Below are positions 7,275 to 15,355 of a DNA stretch of 35,085 nt, in pieces (position 1 is the first letter of the stretch; each line of letters opens with the position of its first letter). This DNA is from Coriobacteriia bacterium. Its GTDB lineage: Bacteria > Actinomycetota > Coriobacteriia > Anaerosomatales > PALSA-660. The translations under genes were made by a program, and so were the position numbers. The notes under the pieces are model-generated. The model worked only from the letters and a program-made list of their open reading frames with translations, had not been told where the DNA came from and searched no databases. Where the stretch lies: positions 1-35,085 of the forward strand of contig JAUSAU010000035.1 in NCBI GenBank assembly GCA_030652345.1, in the 5' to 3' direction.

Positions 7275-8213
7275 CTACTTGAGCCCACGCCATGTGGGAC
7301 GATCAACCGTTCTAACGTCGATCGAGACGACCCTGCCGCGCTGCTCCAGAAGCATGCGGCGGACCAGCATATCCTTCTTCTTGAGATCGGACGCCTCGCC
7401 GATCACTATCTCCACGCGATCGACCGTGAACAACGTCGTCCCGTCGATCGTGGGCGCGGAGATCGCCCGGACGCTCGATGCCACCTCGCGGGAGATGCCC
7501 GCAAGGACCTTCATCGCGTTGAGCAGTGGTTCGGAGGTGGTCCTGCGGCCCGCCTTCGGATCGAGACCAGGCACATCTCTGACGACCGGCAGGGACGCCG
7601 TGTCCTCGGTCGAGCGCTGGGCGATCACGTAGCCGCCGGCGTCGATCAGCCAGAAGACCTTCCCGGCGTCGACCAAGGCGACCGGCGAGCGCTCGACGAT
7701 CCTGATGCGCATGGCATCCGGAAAGACCCGGGAGACCGACACGCTGCGCACCCACGGGTCCTCTGCGACGCGACCGGCCACCTCATCCGCAGGGAACCGG
7801 ATGAGTGTCGTGCCATCCGGCACGCGGGCGATGCGGCGCACGTGCTCCTGACTGAGGTGCGTGACGCCGACGACCTCGACCCGGGTGACGCCGAAGAGGC
7901 CCGAATTGTAGACGCCGAGGCAGGCAGAGACGACCACGACGGCTGCACCCAGCACGAAGAGGACCCTCAGGCGCACCTTTCGCCGCTGTTCGGTGATCCG
8001 GCGCTCACGCTCGGTCTTCTTCGCGTCTGCACGGGATTGCGCCGCGGTCTTGGCGCGTGACGCAGCAGCCGCCTCGCGGCGGGACGCCGTAGGCGGCGCG
8101 CCGCTGTGGCGGCGAGCGTCCTGTCGCGCACGTTCCTGCTGCGTCGAGAGGTGGACGCTCTTACGCTTCTTCGAAGGTCCCGAGGAACCTGATCTCCGGT
8201 CGGAGGTCGACAC
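7275..8213 (-). CDS. ftsQ: Cell division protein FtsQ/DivIB
   Basis: Bitopic divisome scaffold, 312 residues from a GTG at 8211-8213 with AGGA seven bases upstream. The cytoplasmic N-terminus is long (about 82 residues) and rich in Lys, Arg, Ala and Gln. One membrane helix follows (about 83-104), then the POTRA domain (about 108-177: VTRVEVVGVTHLS to ERSPVALVDAG) and the FtsQ beta domain. FtsQ binds FtsL and FtsB and thereby controls FtsWI. The start lies 53 bp inside the end of murB in a different frame; both reading frames look real. Position after murB and before ftsZ is the usual dcw order. Identity rests on the POTRA/FtsQ pattern and the context. Confidence 0.93.
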   Translation of the reverse strand: MSTSDRRSGSSGPSKKRKSVHLSTQQERARQDARRHSGAPPTASRREAAAASRAKTAAQSRADAKKTERERRITEQRRKVRLRVLFVLGAAVVVVSACLGVYNSGLFGVTRVEVVGVTHLSQEHVRRIARVPDGTTLIRFPADEVAGRVAEDPWVRSVSVSRVFPDAMRIRIVERSPVALVDAGKVFWLIDAGGYVIAQRSTEDTASLPVVRDVPGLDPKAGRRTTSEPLLNAMKVLAGISREVASSVRAISAPTIDGTTLFTVDRVEIVIGEASDLKKKDMLVRRMLLEQRGRVVSIDVRTVDRPTWRGLK

Positions 8214-9078
8214 CGAATTCGTCCTTCACGGTCGTCTGCACACGTCGGATCAGGGCTACGACGTCGGCCGCCGTCGCTCCGCCCTCGTTCACTATGAAGT
8301 TCGCGTGCACCGGCGAGATGCGCGCGGCGCCGGAGTTCGCGCCCTTCAGCCCCGCCGCGTCGATCAGGCGACCGGCCGAGTCGCCTGCCGGATTGACGAA
8401 GACGCTGCCGGCGCTTGGAAGCCCGAGCGGCTGAGCGGCCTTCCTCGCTGTCAGATTGCGCTCCATCTCTGCGCGTATCCTGACCGGGTCGCCCGGCACG
8501 ACCCTCAAGCTCGCCTCGAGGATCAGCCCTCGGCCCATCAGTCCGCTCCGACGGTACTCCCATGCCACATCCGTGCCACGGACGAGCCGAAGCCCACTCC
8601 CGGGCTCGAAGATCGTCACCGTGTCGACGAACTGGCCGATCCACCCTTCGTGTGTTCCCGCGTTCATGGCGAGCGCGCCTCCCAAGGTTCCCGGGATCCC
8701 CACACCCCAGGTCAGCCCGGCAAGCCCACGCTTGAACGCGTCCTGAACCAGATGAGCCAGCACGCACGCGGCTCCGGCCCGTATCGTCTCCCCATCGACC
8801 ACATGGCGCTTGAACTCCCGGCCCAGCACGAACACGACACCGTCGTATCCCCTATCGGCGACAAGGAGGTTGCTGCCTTTGCCGATGATGGTCCACGGTA
8901 CATCCTCGTCGGAGACGATGCTCATGGCGGCCGTCACATCGTGCATAGAGTCCAGTACGCACAGGACCGCGGCGGCTCCACCGAGACGGAACGTGGTGTG
9001 ACGGGCCATCGGCTCCCCGGTACGGATCTCACCCGAAAGCGAGGCCTGAAGCCGCTCTGTCGCACCCGCTAGGGACAT
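8161..9078 (-). CDS. murB: UDP-N-acetylenolpyruvoylglucosamine reductase MurB
   Basis: NADPH-dependent flavoenzyme that reduces UDP-GlcNAc-enolpyruvate to UDP-MurNAc in the cytoplasm; 305 residues, normal size. FAD-binding motifs are IIGKGSNLLV (64-73) and GIPGTLGGALAMNAG (about 127-141). The catalytic Ser lies in AGSVFVNP and the catalytic Glu in PEIRFLG near the C-terminus. The ATG overlaps the end of murC by 10 bp, and its own 3' end overlaps ftsQ by 53 bp. It sits after murC although it acts before it, as in many Gram-positive dcw clusters. No murA is in this window. Confidence 0.97.
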   Translation of the reverse strand: MSLAGATERLQASLSGEIRTGEPMARHTTFRLGGAAAVLCVLDSMHDVTAAMSIVSDEDVPWTIIGKGSNLLVADRGYDGVVFVLGREFKRHVVDGETIRAGAACVLAHLVQDAFKRGLAGLTWGVGIPGTLGGALAMNAGTHEGWIGQFVDTVTIFEPGSGLRLVRGTDVAWEYRRSGLMGRGLILEASLRVVPGDPVRIRAEMERNLTARKAAQPLGLPSAGSVFVNPAGDSAGRLIDAAGLKGANSGAARISPVHANFIVNEGGATAADVVALIRRVQTTVKDEFGVDLRPEIRFLGTFEEA

Positions 9079-10466
9079 GACGGGCCGCCGGCCGGTTCAC
9101 GCTCGGTCAAGGCCCGCATGATCTCCGGTCCGACCGTGGTCACGTCACCTGCGCCCATGGTCATCACCAGGTCCCCGGCTCGGGCCCTCTGTGCGATGTA
9201 GCCTGCGATATCGACCCGATGGGGGAAGTACGCCGCAGCCTTGCGAGGCGCGCGCGCGAGCATCGAATCGAGTACCGTCTTGCCGGAGACGCCCGGGATC
9301 GGCGCCTCGCCGGCACTGTAGACGTCCATCAGGACCACGCGATCCGCGTGGTCGAACGCCGCCCCGAAATCCTTTGTGAAGGCCGCCGTGCGGCTGTAAC
9401 GGTGCGGTTGGAAGACGACCCACACGCGCTCGTAGCCGGCGGACTTCGCTGCGGTCAACGTCGCCCGGACCTCGGTCGGATGATGCGCATAGTCGTCGAC
9501 GACATCGACGCCGTCGTGCGACCCGACCGGCTCGAAGCGCCGCTTGACGCCACCGAACGACGCGATGCCCGCGACGGCTCTCTCAAGGTCCATTCCCAGT
9601 GCCCATACTGCGGCGAGCACCCCGGTCGCATTCAATGCCATGTGCTCCCCGGGAAGGGACGTCGATCCCTCGACCCGGGTCCCGCCGGGGAACTCGACGG
9701 TGAAGCGCATCCCGTGGCCGTCCGGCGAACAGGCCGTCATGCGCACGTCCGATGTCTCGCCGCGCCCGTACGTCACGATCCGGGCACGACACGTGTGAGC
9801 GATACCGGGCAGCACCGGGTCGTCCCCACACAGAACGGCCACGCCGGCCGGATCGACACGGGCCAGGAACGCCTCGAAGACCTCGACGATCTCCTGGAAC
9901 GACCCGTAGTGATCCATGTGGTCGGCCTCGACGTTCGTCACGATCGCACAGAACGGATCCAAGAACAGGAACGAGCCGTCCGACTCATCCGCCTCGACCA
10001 CGTAATGCTCGCCCGCCCCGCATCTGGCGTTGCTGCCGACGTCATTCAGCTCTCCGCCTATGAGGAAGGTGGGGTCAGCGCCGAGAGCCATCAGCGCGGC
10101 GGTGGCCATCGAGCTCGTGGTCGTCTTCCCGTGCGTACCTGCGACGGCGACGGTCTTGAGGTCGCCTGCCAACGCCGCCAGCATGCGAGCGCGCGGCCAG
10201 ACCTCGAGCCCGCGACTCCGGGCTTCGACCAGTTCCGGATTGGTCTCGGGGATGGCGGTGGACACCACCACGACCTCGGGATTCCCCAGGTTCGCCGCAT
10301 CATGGCCGATGTGAACCGTGACGCCGTCCTCCCGCAGCGCCGCCGCATAGCGGGAGAGCCGCATGTCGGAACCGGTCACCGGCACGCCGCGGTCGTTGAG
10401 GACCTTGGCGAGGCCGCTCATGCCGGCCCCGCCGACGCCGATGAAGTGAGCGTAGACGCGACTCAC
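9069..10466 (-). CDS. murC: UDP-N-acetylmuramate--L-alanine ligase MurC
   Basis: Cytoplasmic ATP-dependent ligase adding L-Ala to UDP-MurNAc, the first amino acid of the stem peptide; 465 residues. The Rossmann-like N-terminal domain starts FIGVGGAGMSGLA. The ATP loop GTHGKTTT is at 110-117, followed by EADESDGSFL and the central-domain VEADHMDHYGS. The C-terminal domain carries the MurC-typical DDYAHHPTE. The start is GTG and overlaps the murG stop as GTGA. Not fused to murB or ddl, and no ddl lies in this cluster. Confidence 0.97.
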   Translation of the reverse strand: MSRVYAHFIGVGGAGMSGLAKVLNDRGVPVTGSDMRLSRYAAALREDGVTVHIGHDAANLGNPEVVVVSTAIPETNPELVEARSRGLEVWPRARMLAALAGDLKTVAVAGTHGKTTTSSMATAALMALGADPTFLIGGELNDVGSNARCGAGEHYVVEADESDGSFLFLDPFCAIVTNVEADHMDHYGSFQEIVEVFEAFLARVDPAGVAVLCGDDPVLPGIAHTCRARIVTYGRGETSDVRMTACSPDGHGMRFTVEFPGGTRVEGSTSLPGEHMALNATGVLAAVWALGMDLERAVAGIASFGGVKRRFEPVGSHDGVDVVDDYAHHPTEVRATLTAAKSAGYERVWVVFQPHRYSRTAAFTKDFGAAFDHADRVVLMDVYSAGEAPIPGVSGKTVLDSMLARAPRKAAAYFPHRVDIAGYIAQRARAGDLVMTMGAGDVTTVGPEIMRALTEREPAGGPSCP

Positions 10467-11776
10467 GATGACACCCCGGCGTCATCCTTGACTTCGTTCG
10501 ACTCGATGGATGTCTCGACGTCGACCTCAGCCTCAGCTTCGACCTGCACGGGAGCGTCGGAGCCCTTCTCGATGTGCTCGCCCGCGTCGTCATCTCGTGC
10601 GGAGATGATCGCATCGCGGCGCTCGCGATGACGCCAAGGCGACCCGCTCGCCGCCGCCTCGAGGGCCGCATCGACCACGGCATGCGCTGCGAGCGGCCGG
10701 GCGAGGCGCGATGCACACTCGGCCATCGATGCGCGCCGCTCGGGATCGTCGAGGATCCGGATCAACTCGTCACCGAAACTCTCGGAGTCGAGCGCGCTGT
10801 CGCTGAACACCACGGCCGCCCCGGCATCGACCAGTGGTGACGCGTTGTGCGACTGATGGTCGTCGGTGGCGAAGGGATACGGGATGAGGATGGCAGGTCG
10901 GCCCACCGACGCCAGCTCCGCGATCGATGTGGCTCCCGAGCGGCAGACCACCAGGTCCGCGGCTGCCATGGCATCGCCCATGGCCTCGACGTAGTCCAGC
11001 ACCGACCACCACGAAGGCGCCTTGCCACCGGCTGCGGCGGCCAGCGCTTCGCGCACCTGTTCGACCTCGTCCCGCCCGGCGATCTGCACGACCCGAAGCC
11101 GTTTGATCGCCTTGAGCCGTGGATGGAGTCCGATAAGCGCGGTATTGAGGTGTCGCGCCCCGCGGCTCCCGCCGAACACCAGCAGGACTATGTCGTTCTT
11201 CTTCGCTCCGAGCGTCTTGCGCCCGGCGGCACGGTCCGCCGCCGCGAACGACGTGCGGACCGGGTTACCCGTGACGAGCGCGCGCCCGGGCAGGGCAAGG
11301 CGTGAGATGGATTCGGCGTACGTGACGCACACGGTGGTCGCCCAACGCGACAGCACCCGGTTGGCGATGCCCGCCACCGCATTCTGCTCGTGGAGGACGA
11401 GGGGGATGCTGCCCATCGCCGCGGCGAGGCCGAGCGGCAGCGAGACATATCCGCCGAAGCCGATCACGACGTCGACTCGCCGGGTGCGCAGCAGTCGCAG
11501 GCACCGCACGAACGAGACGGCCGTCGTCAGGCCCGCGGAGAGCAGGGTCAGCGGACGAGCGCGGTCCCATCCCCGCGCCGGAACGCCGATGAACTCGACT
11601 CCCGCCTCCGACGCGAGACGGGACTCGAGGCTCTCGGGCACCCCGACGAACGTGACCTCGCTATGCTCTTCGTCTCTGGCGTGCTCGGCCACCGTCAATG
11701 CCGGATAGATGTGGCCTGCCGTCCCCCCGCCGCTCACCAGTACGCGCACGCGATGTCCCTTCTGTGTCGTCGACAT
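10463..11776 (-). CDS. murG: UDP-GlcNAc:undecaprenyl-pyrophosphoryl-MurNAc-pentapeptide transferase MurG, with acidic tail
   Basis: Membrane-associated GT-B glycosyltransferase that converts lipid I to lipid II on the inner face. From the ATG at 11774-11776 it has 437 residues against about 360 usually. Motifs: SGGGTAGHIYPAL (about 15-27), FGGYVSLP, HEQN (129-132), FGGSRGA, and the donor-site SGATSIAE (280-287). The excess is a tail of about 60 residues (378-437), charged then strongly acidic (EAEAEVDVE), with no family counterpart I know. An alternative GTG at 11747-11749 has AAGGGA upstream and would shorten the protein by nine residues. Either way the start lies inside ftsW. Confidence 0.96.
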   Translation of the reverse strand: MSTTQKGHRVRVLVSGGGTAGHIYPALTVAEHARDEEHSEVTFVGVPESLESRLASEAGVEFIGVPARGWDRARPLTLLSAGLTTAVSFVRCLRLLRTRRVDVVIGFGGYVSLPLGLAAAMGSIPLVLHEQNAVAGIANRVLSRWATTVCVTYAESISRLALPGRALVTGNPVRTSFAAADRAAGRKTLGAKKNDIVLLVFGGSRGARHLNTALIGLHPRLKAIKRLRVVQIAGRDEVEQVREALAAAAGGKAPSWWSVLDYVEAMGDAMAAADLVVCRSGATSIAELASVGRPAILIPYPFATDDHQSHNASPLVDAGAAVVFSDSALDSESFGDELIRILDDPERRASMAECASRLARPLAAHAVVDAALEAAASGSPWRHRERRDAIISARDDDAGEHIEKGSDAPVQVEAEAEVDVETSIESNEVKDDAGVSS

Positions 11777-12905
11777 GCGGACGCGTCCGGACCGATGCCC
11801 GGGCGCCTCCGCGAGTCATGGCAAGGATAAGCCCGATGCACCCCATGGTGAAGAGCATCGAGGAGCCACCGTAGCTCACGAGCGGCAGCGGCTCGCCGGC
11901 GACCGGGATGAGCCCGGTGACCGATGACATGTTGATGACGGCCTGAGTGACGATGGTTATCGTCAACCCGCCCGCGACCAGTCTGGCGTACGGATCCCGC
12001 AACGAGAGCGAGATCCTGATGCCCGCGTAGCACAAGAGGCCGAATGTCGCGACCACGATGAGTGTACCCACCAAGCCGACCTCCTCGCCGATGATGGCGA
12101 AGATGAAGTCGGTATGCGCGGCGGGCAGGTAGAAGTACTTCTGCCGCGACAGGCCGAGGCCGACTCCGAACAGGCCACCCGATCCGAACGCCAGCTTCGC
12201 CTGGATGATCTGGTAGCCCGTGCCCAGCGGGTCCCTCGATGGATCGAGGAAACTCGCGATGCGATCCGACCGGTACGCGGCCATCGGGAGGAGGATCGAG
12301 AGCCCGCCGACCAACCCGACGACCGTGCCGGCGACCCATCGCGCCGGCATCCCCGCGAGTACCGCGAGGAAGAACACCGGGACGACGATGGAGACGGCCG
12401 CGCCCATGTCGGGCTGCGCCATGATCAACGCAAATGGGACGCCGAGGACAAGGCCGATCTTGAGTATGTCCTCCTTCAGCGGACGAGGGCGCCGGATCCG
12501 GTCGGCGAGGATGTCGGCCATGACGATGACGCACGCGAGCCGTGCGAGTTCCGCCGGCTGTATCGTCGTGATGCCGATATCGATCGCGCGCATCGCGCCG
12601 AACTTGCCGACACCCATGACGAGCACGAGCCCCAGCATCCCGTCGGCGATGACGAGGAGCGTCAGGCCGGCCCGGCGGATCAGATCAGAGGAAGCCCGGG
12701 AACACACGAACATCGCGACGAGACCCAGCACCACGAAGAGCGCCTGCCGCTTCACGTGGAAGGCGCTGTCGGACTTCAAGACGAAGTCGGCCGCTGATGA
12801 AGCGGAGTAGATGAACAGGAGGCCGCCGAGCGCGAGCAGCAACGTCGCGCCGATGAGGAGATAGCGCGAACCCGGCGCGACCACGGTGGTGGTCGGGGCG
12901 CTCAC
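11661..12905 (-). CDS. ftsW: Septal peptidoglycan polymerase FtsW (SEDS family)
   Basis: Integral membrane glycosyltransferase that polymerises lipid II at the septum together with FtsI; 414 residues with about ten hydrophobic segments. SEDS features visible: FIYSASS near the first helix, IQPAELARLACV, the AQPDMGAA loop (with the putative catalytic Asp of the family), RIASFLDPSRDPLGTGYQ, the long GLGLSRQKYFYLPAAHTDFIFAIIGEE motif region, and GEPLPLVSYGGSSM. The RQKYFYLPAAHTDF form separates FtsW/RodA from SpoVE poorly; the dcw context favours FtsW. GTG start overlaps the murD stop as GTGA. The last 30-40 residues (Arg/Gly-rich) run through the start of murG and are probably not conserved. Confidence 0.95.
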   Translation of the reverse strand: MSAPTTTVVAPGSRYLLIGATLLLALGGLLFIYSASSAADFVLKSDSAFHVKRQALFVVLGLVAMFVCSRASSDLIRRAGLTLLVIADGMLGLVLVMGVGKFGAMRAIDIGITTIQPAELARLACVIVMADILADRIRRPRPLKEDILKIGLVLGVPFALIMAQPDMGAAVSIVVPVFFLAVLAGMPARWVAGTVVGLVGGLSILLPMAAYRSDRIASFLDPSRDPLGTGYQIIQAKLAFGSGGLFGVGLGLSRQKYFYLPAAHTDFIFAIIGEEVGLVGTLIVVATFGLLCYAGIRISLSLRDPYARLVAGGLTITIVTQAVINMSSVTGLIPVAGEPLPLVSYGGSSMLFTMGCIGLILAMTRGGARASVRTRPHVDDTEGTSRARTGERRGDGRPHLSGIDGGRARQRRRA

Positions 12906-14290
12906 CGTCCTCCCTCGGTCAGACGAGCGACGTTCCGCTTGAACTCGCGACCCCGCTCCTCGTAGTTCTTGAACTCATCGAAGGACGCGCACGCCGGCGA
13001 GAGCAGGATCACGTCACCGGGTCGGGCAGCAGCGCCGGCGACGCCGATCGCATCGACCATGCCCCCTGCCGTCTCGAACGCCACGCCCTCGGCGACGAAC
13101 GCCTCCTCCATCGCGGCCCGCGTCTCACCGTAGAGGACGGCCGTGCGACAGGCGTTCGCGCACGCGCGTGCGAGCGGACGGAAGTCCCCGCCCTTGCCGC
13201 GCCCGCCCAGCAGAATCACGATCGGGCGGCCGTCGAACGCGGTGAGCGCCTTGAGCACGGCATCGGGGTTGGTGCCTTTGGAATCGTTCACGTACGACAC
13301 GCCGGCTATCGTGGCGACCGGCTCGAGACGGTGCTCGAGCGCCTCGAACGAGCGCAGGCCCTCGCGGATATGCTCGGGATCGGCGCCCATCGCCAGTGCG
13401 GCGGCCGCGGCTGCCAGAGCGTTGCTCACGTTGTGAGCGCCTCGGATGCGCAGTTCGTCGGCGTTGACGAGGGATATGGTGCATGCGGCCGTCTCGACGG
13501 TCAGAACCCCTTCCACAAGCCCCGCTCCGCCGGCGTACAGCCGCTCGCGGCTGATGCGGACGACGCGAACGCCACGAGCCTCCACCGTGTCGGCCCAGAC
13601 CGTGGAACCCGGATCATCGACGTCGATGATCGCCGTGTCACCGGCACCTTGGTTCGCGAACACCCTGCCCTTGTCGAACGCGTACGCCTCAAGGGATCCG
13701 TGCCAATCGAGATGGTCGGGGGTGATGTTGAGCAGGACCGAGACCCGCGGGCGGAACCGCTCGGTGAGTGCGAGCTGGAACGATGAACACTCAGCCACGA
13801 GCACCCCTGCCCTGCCGACCTCGGCGGCAGCGCTGATGGCCGGTGGACCGTAGTTGCCGACCGCCTCCGCGGGGTGACCCGCCTCGAGGAGCAGGTGTGT
13901 CGTCAGGGCGGTCGTGGTGGTCTTGCCGTTCGTCCCCGTGATCGCGACGAAGGGCGCCGGCGAGACGCGGTACGCGAGCTCCATCTCTGAGATCACCGGA
14001 ACGCCGAGTGCACGAGCGGAGACCATGAGCGCGCGATGGGGCGCGATGCCGGGACTGGCGACGACCAGGTCGAAACCATCCGCGGGCACCTCGCTCACGC
14101 CGAGGGCGACGGTCGCCCCACGCGCGACGAGCCGCTCCGCAGCGACGCGCAGATCCTCGGAATCGTGCTCGACGAACACGGAGACCGAGACGTCCTCACC
14201 TGCGGCGCTGCGGGACAGCACCCAGTCGACAACGGCCTCGCCCGAACGCCCGAGGCCGAGGACGGCGATGCGTCGAGCCCGCTCGGGCAT
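12902..14290 (-). CDS. murD: UDP-N-acetylmuramoylalanine--D-glutamate ligase MurD
   Basis: Cytoplasmic ATP-dependent ligase adding D-Glu to UDP-MurNAc-L-Ala; 462 residues, usual length. The N-terminal UDP-binding fold begins AVLGLGRSGEA, the ATP loop GTNGKTTTT is at 119-127, then AECSSFQL and NITPDHLDWHGS in the central domain and NDSKGTNPDA in the C-terminal part, all typical of MurD rather than MurC, E or F. ATG start directly abuts the mraY stop with no spacer; the stop overlaps the ftsW start by 4 bp. Confidence 0.97.
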   Translation of the reverse strand: MPERARRIAVLGLGRSGEAVVDWVLSRSAAGEDVSVSVFVEHDSEDLRVAAERLVARGATVALGVSEVPADGFDLVVASPGIAPHRALMVSARALGVPVISEMELAYRVSPAPFVAITGTNGKTTTTALTTHLLLEAGHPAEAVGNYGPPAISAAAEVGRAGVLVAECSSFQLALTERFRPRVSVLLNITPDHLDWHGSLEAYAFDKGRVFANQGAGDTAIIDVDDPGSTVWADTVEARGVRVVRISRERLYAGGAGLVEGVLTVETAACTISLVNADELRIRGAHNVSNALAAAAAALAMGADPEHIREGLRSFEALEHRLEPVATIAGVSYVNDSKGTNPDAVLKALTAFDGRPIVILLGGRGKGGDFRPLARACANACRTAVLYGETRAAMEEAFVAEGVAFETAGGMVDAIGVAGAAARPGDVILLSPACASFDEFKNYEERGREFKRNVARLTEGGR

Positions 14291-15355
14291 CTACTTCACC
14301 ACCCGGAAACTCGACATGAAGAAGAGGGCGAACCCTGCGCCGGCGAGGATGCCCGTCACGATCCAGAATCGGACCATGACCTTCGTCTCGCTCCAGCCCT
14401 TCATCTCGAAATGGTGGTGTATGGGTGCCATGCGGAATATGCGCTTGCCCGTGAGCTTGAACGACGCGATCTGCAGGATGACCGAGAGGCCTTCGATGAC
14501 GTACATGCCACCGATCAGAGGGAGCAGCAGCTCCGTCTTCGTGACGATCGCAAGCGCAGCGACGGCGGCGCCGAGTCCGAGTGACCCGGTATCGCCCATG
14601 AAGATGTCCGCGGGATAGCTGTTGTACCAGAGGAAGCCGATGCACGATCCCGCGATCGCGGCGGCAAGGAGCGAGACTTCGAGGTGGCTCTGTCGGAACG
14701 CGATCGCAGCGAACGCGAACGTGACGATCGTGACGGTACCGGCGGCAAGTCCGTCGAGCCCGTCGGTGAGGTTCACCGTGTTGCTGGTGCCGATCACCAT
14801 GAGGAATACGAGCGCCAGGTACACCCACGGCACGACGACTGCGAAGCCGCCGAACTGCAGGCTGGTCGACATGATGCCGAGGTCCAGCTTCTGCCCCGTC
14901 AGAGGTATCAGGACCTTCGACGAGATCCCCACCCAGTTGACCGCGAGGAGGCACACGGCGGTCGAGATCGCCATCTGCCACGCGATCTTCGCGGGCGCGG
15001 TCAGCCCGAGTGAACGCTCCTTGAGGACCTTCGCATAGTCATCGATGAAGCCGAGCAGGCCGCAGGCGAGCATGGACCCGAGCACGAGGATGCCCGCCCG
15101 GTCCACGCGGCCCATGGCCAGATAGACGCCGGTGACGACGAGCAGGATCAGCACTCCGCCCATCGTCGGCGTGCCCTGTTTGACCAGGTGGCCCTGCGGG
15201 CCGTCCGCCCGGACCTGTTGGCCGATGTTCCGAAAGCGCACGAGCCGGATCCACAGCGGGAACAGGACACCTGCCGCGGCAAGCGCGACGACTGCCACCA
15301 GGAACACCTGGTAGGTCGGATAGCGATCGATGTTGAGGAGGTTGATGCTAGACAT
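14291..15355 (-). CDS. mraY: Phospho-N-acetylmuramoyl-pentapeptide transferase MraY
   Basis: Multispanning membrane enzyme that transfers phospho-MurNAc-pentapeptide from UDP to undecaprenyl phosphate, making lipid I; 354 residues with about ten helices. Diagnostic motifs in order: GTPTMGG, GFIDDYAK (catalytic Asp pair), NLTDGLDGLA, FMGDTGSLGLG and APIHHHFE, the HHH motif that distinguishes MraY from WecA-type relatives. ATG start overlaps the end of murF by 8 bp. Known target of several nucleoside antibiotics. Confidence 0.98.
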   Translation of the reverse strand: MSSINLLNIDRYPTYQVFLVAVVALAAAGVLFPLWIRLVRFRNIGQQVRADGPQGHLVKQGTPTMGGVLILLVVTGVYLAMGRVDRAGILVLGSMLACGLLGFIDDYAKVLKERSLGLTAPAKIAWQMAISTAVCLLAVNWVGISSKVLIPLTGQKLDLGIMSTSLQFGGFAVVVPWVYLALVFLMVIGTSNTVNLTDGLDGLAAGTVTIVTFAFAAIAFRQSHLEVSLLAAAIAGSCIGFLWYNSYPADIFMGDTGSLGLGAAVAALAIVTKTELLLPLIGGMYVIEGLSVILQIASFKLTGKRIFRMAPIHHHFEMKGWSETKVMVRFWIVTGILAGAGFALFFMSSFRVVK

